DNA of 5,906 nucleotides from an uncultured Lachnospiraceae bacterium. Its GTDB lineage: Bacteria > Bacillota > Clostridia > Lachnospirales > Lachnospiraceae. Shown piece after piece: positions 1-4,731 of this stretch. The stretch covers positions 1-5,906 of the forward strand of contig CADBOW010000132.1 in the NCBI GenBank assembly GCA_902796375.1. Direction: 5' to 3'. The stretch's first letter is position 1. Every line of letters starts with the position of its first letter. The notes beneath the pieces were generated by a model, which did no database searches, had not been told where the DNA came from, and was given only the letters and a program-made list of their open reading frames with translations. Made by a program: the position numbers and the translations under genes.

Positions 1-689
1 ATCGGCTGAAAGCTTCCTCTGTACTCGGGATGCTTCAGCAGAAAGTCCGTCCCTACGGAATATCGCTCCCACATATGCATCGGAAATGCATATCGCGGCC
101 GGATCTGCTCCAGAAACTCCAGCGGTCCCTGAAACTGTCCGCTTCCCAGCACCGGATCCATGGGCAGGAATACCGTATCCAGCGTTCCCTCCCCGATGAC
201 TTCCTTCAGCTCCTCCAGGGCATCCAGATAATCCTGATGCATTCTGTCATTTCTGGATCTGGGCACATTGGTCCAGCACCAGTCATTCAGATCGCCGGCA
301 TGAAAGACCTTCATGCCCTCTGCTTCCACTAAGTAGCTGACGCCCTGATCCGTAGACCGGAACGCGGTGACCGTCAGATCCGGAAATGTATATTCGACTC
401 CCGGACGGATCCAGAAGATCTCCTGTTCCCCGTAGCCCAGCTCCTGCAGAGCACTCTGACAGGTCTGCCCGGAAATGTCATCCGACAGGATGTATTTCAC
501 CCCCGGATATTTGCTGATCATGTGGAATATCACCGGTGAAAAATGATCATAATGCGCATGACTCGCAAGAATATATAATTCCTTCTCCGGGTTCAGATCC
601 GGGAGTTCTCCCTGATAATAATCAAAAAGAAGATAACACCGGGAAAACTCCAGCAGATATGAACTGTGAAAAATGAACTGTATCAGCAT
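1..689 (-). CDS. MBL-fold metallohydrolase (3' end cut by window edge)
   Basis: The 229 visible residues read without interruption from ATG at 689 and run off the left edge. Residues 44-49 are HAHYDH, the HxHxDH metal-binding motif of the metallo-beta-lactamase fold. It follows a beta-strand-rich N-terminus (FHSSYLLEF, then CYLLFDYY), as in the small UlaG/Lactamase_B_2-like hydrolases of Clostridia. Later metal-site regions are also visible: HAGD at 130-133 (probable bridging Asp) and PMHMW at 203-207 (probable last His). Relatives as I recall them are about 230-250 residues, so probably only a short tail is missing. There is no signal peptide, so it should be cytoplasmic. The substrate cannot be told from the sequence. 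It starts 51 nt downstream of gpmI with no terminator or promoter visible between, so it is probably co-transcribed with gpmI. The ATG has a GGAG site 11 nt upstream; an in-frame TTG at 698 is only 2 nt from that site and was not chosen. Confidence 0.87.
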   Translation of the reverse strand, partial: MLIQFIFHSSYLLEFSRCYLLFDYYQGELPDLNPEKELYILASHAHYDHFSPVIFHMISKYPGVKYILSDDISGQTCQSALQELGYGEQEIFWIRPGVEYTFPDLTVTAFRSTDQGVSYLVEAEGMKVFHAGDLNDWCWTNVPRSRNDRMHQDYLDALEELKEVIGEGTLDTVFLPMDPVLGSGQFQGPLEFLEQIRPRYAFPMHMWERYSVGTDFLLKHPEYRGSFQP

Positions 690-699
690 ATGACGCAAA

Positions 700-715
700 G
701 CTCCTGTCCCGGAGC
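700..715 (-). promoter_or_regulatory. Shine-Dalgarno site of the MBL gene, inside a small hairpin
   Basis: On the minus strand the sequence GCTCC (715-711), GGGACA (710-705), GGAGC (704-700) forms a 5-bp stem with a 6-nt loop. The 3' arm contains GGAG at 704-701, the only good ribosome binding site for the ATG at 689, so the stem would hide it. It overlaps a 10-bp perfect palindrome (GAGCATGCTC, 712-721). Neither is followed by a T-run, so neither looks like a terminator. The binding site is well supported; regulation by the stem is inference, and a 5-bp stem can arise by chance. Confidence 0.45.
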
Positions 716-740
716 ATGCTCAAATGCGCCGGATCTTGTT

Positions 741-2330
741 TTATTTCCTGATCAGCAGCGATTCGCCGGTCATTTCCGCCGGCTGGGGAAGTCCCATCAC
801 CTCAAGCAATGTGGGGATGATATCGCACAGCTTGCCGCCCTCTTTCAGGGTGAAAGCCGGATCGTAGTTGTACAGAATGAACGGTACCGGATTGGTGGTA
901 TGTGCCGTGTGGGGAGCACCGGTCTCATAATTCACCATCTGCTCGCAGTTTCCGTGATCCGCGCAGATGAACAGCACGCCGTCCTTCTCCTTTACGGCCT
1001 CAACCGCATTTCCAACCAGCTGATCGATCCGCTCAACCGCTGCAACTGCTGCGGAAAGCACTCCCGTATGACCAACCATGTCCGGATTTGCGAAGTTGAT
1101 GATGATCACATCGTACTTATCGGAGCGGATTGCCTCCACCAGCTTCTCTCCTACTTCAGGAGCACTCATTTCCGGCTGAAGGTCATAGGTTGCAACCGCC
1201 GGAGAATTTACGAGGATTCTGTCCTCACCCTTGTTGGGTTCCTCCAGTCCGCCATTGAAGAAGAAGGTTACATGCGCATACTTCTCCGTCTCTGCCAGAC
1301 GCAGCTGCTTCAGGCCATTCGCTGCCAGATACTCGCCGAAGGTGTTTTTGATCTCCTGCTTCTTGAATGCCACCAGCTTATTCGGAATGGTCTCGTCGTA
1401 ATCCTTAAAGCAGACATAGGTCAGCGGCATAAAGCCGTTTGCCCGCTTCAGGAACTTGATGCACTTGGTATCGGATGCGTCCCCCGGCTGAGCTGCGATA
1501 TCCTCATCGGAGAAGCAGAAAGCCTTGGTGATCTCACGGGCACGATCCGGACGGAAATTGAAGAAGATCACGGAATCCTTCGGTTTAACCAGTGATATCG
1601 GATTTCCTGCCTCGTCCGTGATCACGGTGGGAAGCACGAACTCGTCGGTAACGCCGTTATCATAGGAATTCTGCATGGCCTGTACCGGATCCGTCTCCTT
1701 TACGCCCTCACCGAGCACAAGAGAATCATATGCCTTCTGAACGCGATCCCAGTTGTTGTCACGATCCATGGCATAATAACGTCCGGAGAGGGATGCCACC
1801 TTACCGACACCGATCTCAGCTGCCTTGTCCACCAGCTCCTGCAGGTAATCCTTACCGGATGCCGGCGGTGTATCTCTTCCATCGAAGAAGGGATGCAGAT
1901 AAACCCGTTCGAAATTCTCCTTCTTGCAAAGCTCCAGGATCGCATACAAATGTGTATTGTGGCTGTGAACTCCGCCATCCGACAGAAGACCCCAGAGATG
2001 CAGGTCGGAATCATTCTTCTTGCAGTTCTCGATGGCTGCCAGAAGCTCTTCATTCTTAAAGAATTCGCCGTCCCGGATCAGCTTGGTGATCAATGTCAGA
2101 TCCTGATAAATGACACGGCCGGATCCCATATTCATGTGACCCACCTCGGAGTTACCCATCTGTCCGTCAGGAAGACCAACTGCCATACCGGAAGCATAAC
2201 CCTTTACGAAGGGGCACTCAGCCTCCAGCTTATCGATATTCGGTGTTTTTGCGATGGCTACCGCATTTGCCTCCGGATTGTCCGACAGACCGAAGCCATC
2301 GAGGATCATGAGTACTACAGGTTTCTTCAT
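741..2330 (-). CDS. gpmI: 2,3-bisphosphoglycerate-independent phosphoglycerate mutase
   Basis: This cytoplasmic glycolytic enzyme interconverts 3-phosphoglycerate and 2-phosphoglycerate through a phosphoserine intermediate, using two metal ions (Mn2+ in Firmicutes). The 529-residue product has the full alkaline-phosphatase-superfamily active site. Visible residues are D11 (ILDGFG), the nucleophile S61 in MGNSEVGH, H122 (SDGGVHSH), R152-D153 (FDGRDTPP), R184 and R190 (GRYYAMDRD), R260 and R263 (NFRPDR), K350 (AETEKY), D417 and H421 (NPDMVGH), D458-H459 (ADHGN) and H477 (PHTAHTTNPVP). The phosphatase domain is split around the substrate-binding transferase domain, roughly residues 75-310. The family is usually about 510-515 residues; the excess is mainly extra sequence near 276-300, after NFRPDR. 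The ATG at 2330 follows GAGAGGAG with a 10-nt spacer. A promoter lies upstream at 2428-2456. It is a lone glycolytic gene here, without the pgk-tpi-eno cluster found in many Firmicutes. Confidence 0.98.
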   Translation of the reverse strand: MKKPVVLMILDGFGLSDNPEANAVAIAKTPNIDKLEAECPFVKGYASGMAVGLPDGQMGNSEVGHMNMGSGRVIYQDLTLITKLIRDGEFFKNEELLAAIENCKKNDSDLHLWGLLSDGGVHSHNTHLYAILELCKKENFERVYLHPFFDGRDTPPASGKDYLQELVDKAAEIGVGKVASLSGRYYAMDRDNNWDRVQKAYDSLVLGEGVKETDPVQAMQNSYDNGVTDEFVLPTVITDEAGNPISLVKPKDSVIFFNFRPDRAREITKAFCFSDEDIAAQPGDASDTKCIKFLKRANGFMPLTYVCFKDYDETIPNKLVAFKKQEIKNTFGEYLAANGLKQLRLAETEKYAHVTFFFNGGLEEPNKGEDRILVNSPAVATYDLQPEMSAPEVGEKLVEAIRSDKYDVIIINFANPDMVGHTGVLSAAVAAVERIDQLVGNAVEAVKEKDGVLFICADHGNCEQMVNYETGAPHTAHTTNPVPFILYNYDPAFTLKEGGKLCDIIPTLLEVMGLPQPAEMTGESLLIRK

Positions 2331-2346
2331 AATTTCTATTCTCCTC

Positions 2347-2394
2347 TCAGTGTTTCACACGGGGTTTCCTGGTCTCATCCGTGTATGAGTACAT
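2347..2394 (-). other. Possible 15-codon leader ORF before gpmI (weak)
   Basis: Within the gpmI leader an ATG at 2394-2392 opens a 15-residue frame (MYSYTDETRKPRVKH) that stops at TGA 2349-2347, directly abutting the gpmI Shine-Dalgarno site. No Shine-Dalgarno sequence precedes this ATG, and the peptide has no run of one amino acid as attenuation leaders do. A frame this short is expected by chance in about 90 nt, so I list it only because its stop lies against the ribosome site. It overlaps the proposed pseudoknot, and both cannot act at once. Confidence 0.12.
2357..2389 (-). promoter_or_regulatory. Possible H-type pseudoknot in the gpmI leader
   Basis: On the minus strand CTCAT (2389-2385) and ATGAG (2378-2374) form a 5-bp stem whose 6-nt loop, ACACGG (2384-2379), is fully complementary to CCGTGT (2362-2357) downstream. 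The A-containing linker between them (ACCAGGAAACC) is 11 nt. Stem, loop pairing and linker give H-type pseudoknot topology, although the first crossing loop would be 0 nt and at least one loop base pair probably has to open. The gpmI Shine-Dalgarno site begins 8 nt after the second stem, so folding could affect translation. I do not recognise it as a known riboswitch class. The pairings are seen directly; the function is inference. Confidence 0.3.
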
Positions 2395-2401
2395 TGGTTA
2401 G

Positions 2402-2421
2402 TCAGAACGAACGCGTCCTGA
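2402..2421 (-). promoter_or_regulatory. 8-bp inverted repeat at the predicted gpmI transcription start
   Basis: TCAGGACG (2421-2414), CGTT loop (2413-2410) and CGTTCTGA (2409-2402) form an 8-bp stem with one G-U pair. Its upstream edge coincides with the start site predicted 6-7 nt after the -10 box. It could be a hairpin at the very 5' end of the mRNA, which is known to protect transcripts from 5'-end-dependent decay in Firmicutes. It could also be a DNA operator at +1. No T-run follows it on the minus strand, so it is not a gpmI-side terminator. Confidence 0.4.
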
Positions 2422-2427
2422 ACTATT

Positions 2428-2456
2428 ATTTTAACATACTTATGAAAGAATCACAA
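2428..2456 (-). promoter_or_regulatory. Vegetative (sigma-A type) promoter for gpmI
   Basis: Reading the minus strand, -35 TTGTGA (2456-2451) is followed by a 17-nt spacer and -10 TAAAAT (2433-2428). A TGT just before the -10 supplies the extended TGn element. The predicted start near 2421 gives a leader of about 90 nt. The -35 box lies within the last codons of the DUF4250 gene and the -10 lies just after its TAA (2442-2440). gpmI can therefore be transcribed independently of that gene, though read-through from it is also possible because no terminator lies between them. Confidence 0.7.
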
Positions 2457-2625
2457 ACTGATTCTTCTCAGGATCGTAGGAATATCCGGCCGCCTTCAGT
2501 CTGCGGCAGATTTCCTCACTGTCCTCCCCCTCGGAGGCAGCCAGCTCCTCCAGTGACGGATACAGATCTCTCAGTTTCATATTTGCCCAGCTCAGCAGCA
2601 TATACGGGTCCTTCGGTGATGCCAT
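2440..2625 (-). CDS. DUF4250 domain-containing small protein
   Basis: A 61-residue soluble protein that I recognise as the DUF4250 family, whose function is unknown. The family hallmark is the N-terminal block PKDPYMLLSWANMKLRD (residues 4-20), followed by a helical YPSLEELAASEG segment (22-33) and the ending GYSYDPEKNQFV (47-58). The helix-turn-helix-like layout of the middle could suggest nucleic-acid binding, but this is speculation. The ATG at 2625 follows a strong GGAGG (2639-2635) at 9-nt spacing. The gene is divergent from the membrane-protein gene across 100 bp and is followed 109 nt later by gpmI. I could not resolve a clear promoter for it on the minus strand. The length matches the family, so it seems complete. 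Confidence 0.85.
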   Translation of the reverse strand: MASPKDPYMLLSWANMKLRDLYPSLEELAASEGEDSEEICRRLKAAGYSYDPEKNQFVILS

Positions 2626-2674
2626 AATTCATTTCCTCCATCCTGTGATTTTTATGCCCTATCGTGCATCTATG

Positions 2675-2683
2675 TGGTATAAT
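2675..2683 (+). promoter_or_regulatory. Extended -10 promoter for the membrane-protein gene
   Basis: TGG directly followed by a perfect TATAAT (2678-2683) gives an extended -10 element. At 17-nt spacing the -35 position (2655-2660, TGCCCT) does not resemble TTGACA, which is acceptable for this promoter type. The predicted start near 2690 falls in an 8-bp palindrome (TTGTACAA, 2686-2693) and leaves a leader of about 36 nt. This promoter rules out the in-frame GTG at 2645 as the start codon, because it lies upstream of transcription. Confidence 0.65.
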
Positions 2684-2698
2684 CATTGTACAAGTCAC

Positions 2699-2726
2699 TA
2701 CAGAAAAGTAAAGGAGTTTTTCTGTA
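2699..2726 (+). promoter_or_regulatory. Shine-Dalgarno site in the loop of a perfect 9-bp inverted repeat
   Basis: TACAGAAAA (2699-2707) and TTTTCTGTA (2718-2726) are exact reverse complements flanking a 10-nt loop. The loop contains AAAGGAG (2710-2716), 9 nt before the ATG at 2726. The last base of the 3' arm is the A of the start codon. As RNA, this presents the ribosome site in the loop and pairs the spacer and the first base of the start codon. As DNA, it is an operator-like palindrome just downstream of the promoter. The stem is AT-rich (two G-C pairs), so its stability is moderate. Confidence 0.5.
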
Positions 2727-3943
2727 TGAATCCTATGAGACAGGTATTTAACGAATTTGGTGATGATATTCTTCAGTCGATCCGCGAGAACAGCACTCCT
2801 CTGACCAACTCCCTGCTGAAGATCACCCTGGCACTGGTCATCTCCATGGCCGTGCTCTGGGGCGTGGAGAAGATCTTCGAGATCATCCAGAAGAAGGGCG
2901 GACATCGGGAGGCAGATCTGTATGCAATGCGCTTTGTGTGCGTCATGATCCAGTATGTGATTCTGATCACCGCGCTTTACTTCGTTCTCCGCAGCGTGAT
3001 CACTGCCATCAGTGAACGGGAAACCTCCAGTCTTCAGGATGTGATCCTGTGGCTGCACCAGGACACGGTCACTCTGTACGACTATGCCATCAAGCTTTTG
3101 GTAGCCCTTGTGATCTTTGTGATATTCCACGCCGCCCAGACCGGACTCTTCCGCCTGATCAAACGATACCTGGATCGTCTGGATGTCAGAGAGGAATTTG
3201 TAAATCTGATCCTGAACCTGGTGAAATACATACTGCTGTCCTTCATTGTGATCCTCTCCATGTTACAGCTGATGATCACCGGCGGAAATAACCTACTTGC
3301 TCTCATCACCTATACCTATATCTGTGTCACCATCGCACTGCCCTTTAAGATGATCAAGCAGCGGTTTCCGAATTCCAGCCAGACCGTCGAATGGGTCCTG
3401 ACCATTGCAGGCCGGGTCTTCGGTATGATCCTTCTGGTTGCCGCCATGTACGGTCTGTATGCCGGATTGAAATACTTCCTCTGGTCCGGTGGAAATGAAA
3501 TGTCCGCATTTCTGAATCTTCCGGAGAGCTCCATCGAAACCGAGCTGAACACCACCTTTACTCTGGAACCGAATCTGACCAGCGCCCTGTCCCAGAAATC
3601 CGGATCCCACATCATCGTGCGATCCGACGGCGAACTGAATATCATTTATATGGAAGGGGACCGGGTCGGTGTGAATACCTCCGGCAGGAAATATCAGTTC
3701 TTCGGCGTCTCCGTAAACCAGCCGGAGATCTCGGCGGTTCATAACATGACCTACAAGTACAACGGTACCGGCGAAGAGGTCACGAAAATGCCAGGCTCCT
3801 CAAGGGCTCACTACTATTACAACACCCAGAATAACGATTGTCTGGTGCTCACCGTCAATACACATTCCAACCGTGTTGTAAGTGTCACCTATTACAATGA
3901 CTATCAACGTATCATACGGGACAAAATTTTGACGGAGGACTGA
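2726..3943 (+). CDS. Six-helix integral membrane protein with extracytoplasmic C-terminal domain, function unknown
   Basis: I do not recognise this 405-residue protein. By eye, hydrophobic helices lie near residues 30-51, 70-92, 121-142, 161-184, 190-207 and 225-248. The loops after helices 1, 3 and 5 are basic (QKKGGHR, RLIKRYLDR, KMIKQR) and the loop after helix 2 is acidic. This puts both termini outside and the roughly 150-residue C-terminal domain (255-405) on the outer face. That domain looks beta-rich (DGELNIIYMEGDRVGV, YQFFGVSV, LVLTVNTHSNRVVSVTYY). Its GVSV...VLTV...VVSVTYY pattern recalls small CAP-associated/SmpA-like domains, a weak impression. Helices 3-4, with a basic linker, slightly resemble MscS-type channel N-termini, but no MscS pore helix or beta domain follows. 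The start is ATG 2726, with AAAGGAG at 9 nt; the frame extends upstream to a GTG at 2645, before the promoter. It is a single-gene unit between its own promoter and terminator. Confidence 0.9.
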   Translation: MNPMRQVFNEFGDDILQSIRENSTPLTNSLLKITLALVISMAVLWGVEKIFEIIQKKGGHREADLYAMRFVCVMIQYVILITALYFVLRSVITAISERETSSLQDVILWLHQDTVTLYDYAIKLLVALVIFVIFHAAQTGLFRLIKRYLDRLDVREEFVNLILNLVKYILLSFIVILSMLQLMITGGNNLLALITYTYICVTIALPFKMIKQRFPNSSQTVEWVLTIAGRVFGMILLVAAMYGLYAGLKYFLWSGGNEMSAFLNLPESSIETELNTTFTLEPNLTSALSQKSGSHIIVRSDGELNIIYMEGDRVGVNTSGRKYQFFGVSVNQPEISAVHNMTYKYNGTGEEVTKMPGSSRAHYYYNTQNNDCLVLTVNTHSNRVVSVTYYNDYQRIIRDKILTED

Positions 3944-3959
3944 ATCCTCCGTCATTTTT
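3931..3959 (+). terminator. Intrinsic terminator, probably shared by convergent genes
   Basis: GACGGAGGA (3931-3939) pairs perfectly with TCCTCCGTC (3945-3953) around the loop CTGAA, followed by ATTTTT (3954-3959). The 9-bp GC-rich stem plus T-run is a textbook plus-strand terminator. The stem encodes the last residues of the membrane protein, and its TGA stop (3941-3943) sits in the loop. On the minus strand the same hairpin begins 7 nt past the trpA stop and is followed by AAAATTTT, so it could also end the trp operon, with weaker efficiency expected. Confidence 0.9.
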
Positions 3960-3960
3960 C

Positions 3961-4731
3961 CTATAATAAAGCATCCTTCATGGTTTTCACATAGGCTCCG
4001 ATCCGTTCCGGTGCTTCCATCCCGTACTGGGCCAGGATCTTTATGATGGCGGAGCCTACGATGGCTCCGTCTGAAATTCCCGCCATCTTCGCCGCCTGCT
4101 CCGGTGTGGAGATTCCGAAGCCCACCGCACAGGGAATCTCCGTATTTTCACGGATCACTCTGACGATGGAAGCGATATCCGTCTTGATCTCACTCCGGGT
4201 TCCTGTTACGCCGAGACTGGAAACCACATAGATAAAGCCTTCCGCCTCCTTCGCGATCATGGCGATCCGGTTTGCGGAGGTGGGTGCTATGAGAGAGATC
4301 AGATCCACGCCGTATTTCCTGCAGATGGGCTGGAACTCCTCCTTCTCCTCAAATGGCAGATCCGGCAGGATCAGTCCGTCGATCCCGATCTCACTGCAGG
4401 TCCGGATAAACTTCTCCGCATCATAGGAGAAGACTACATTTGCATAGGTCATAAAGACCATGGGAATCGTCACATCCCTTCGAAGCTCACGTACCAGATC
4501 AAACACCTGGTCCGTAGTTACGCCACCGTTCAGGGCACGAAGATTCGCCCCCTGGATCACAGGCCCCTCTGCCGTCGGATCCGAGAAGGGGATCCCCAGC
4601 TCGATCAGGTCCGCACCGGCTGCAGCCATGGCGCGCACCGCCGCAGCAGTGGTACCAAGATCCGGATCTCCGCAGGTGATAAACGGGATAAATGCCTTAT
4701 GGCCGTCAAAGGCCTCTCTGATCTTACTCAT
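3961..4731 (-). CDS. trpA: Tryptophan synthase alpha subunit
   Basis: TrpA cleaves indole-3-glycerol phosphate to indole and glyceraldehyde 3-phosphate and passes indole through a tunnel to TrpB in the alpha2-beta2 cytoplasmic complex. The 256-residue TIM-barrel protein is the usual family length. Visible motifs are PFITCGDPD (16-24), the catalytic glutamate E44 in IELGIPFSDP, PDLPFEE (123-129), the flexible-loop GVTGTR (174-179), GFGIS (204-208) and DGAIVGSAI (221-229), the last two forming the phosphate site. The position equal to catalytic Asp60 of Salmonella TrpA is glutamate here (E55, DPTAEGP). The ATG at 4731 overlaps the end of trpB by 8 bp (ATGAGTAA) and has GGAGG at 4742-4738, 6 nt away, inside trpB, so translational coupling is likely. 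It is the last gene of the operon and ends in TAG, 7 nt before the shared terminator hairpin. Confidence 0.98.
   Translation of the reverse strand: MSKIREAFDGHKAFIPFITCGDPDLGTTAAAVRAMAAAGADLIELGIPFSDPTAEGPVIQGANLRALNGGVTTDQVFDLVRELRRDVTIPMVFMTYANVVFSYDAEKFIRTCSEIGIDGLILPDLPFEEKEEFQPICRKYGVDLISLIAPTSANRIAMIAKEAEGFIYVVSSLGVTGTRSEIKTDIASIVRVIRENTEIPCAVGFGISTPEQAAKMAGISDGAIVGSAIIKILAQYGMEAPERIGAYVKTMKDALL

Noticed and set aside
712..721. Palindrome GAGCATGCTC between gpmI and the MBL gene as a terminator
   Set aside because: It is a perfect palindrome with no loop of its own and no T-run on either side. It is more likely chance, or part of the small hairpin nearby.
666..1595. A 309-codon plus-strand open frame opposite gpmI
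   Set aside because: It overlaps the certain gpmI gene and the MBL start region. The translation shows no family features, so it is an antisense shadow.
1893..2627. A 244-codon plus-strand frame spanning the gpmI 5' end, its promoter and the DUF4250 gene
   Set aside because: It would cross a strong minus-strand promoter and two minus-strand genes with good ribosome sites, and its translation is low in recognisable structure.
2626..2700. A minus-strand promoter for the DUF4250 gene
   Set aside because: I tested TTGTAC and GTGACT as -35 boxes, with CATAAA and other candidates as -10. None gave an acceptable pair at 16-18 nt spacing, so no feature is claimed.
2645..2725. A 27-codon N-terminal extension of the membrane protein from GTG 2645
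   Set aside because: The extended -10 promoter at 2675-2683 lies inside the extension, and AAAGGAG with correct spacing precedes ATG 2726. The extra residues contain no signal sequence.
2516..3130. A 204-codon minus-strand frame across the divergent promoter region
   Set aside because: It runs antisense into the membrane-protein gene and out of frame through the DUF4250 gene. The composition (many H, Q, D) is typical of a shadow frame.
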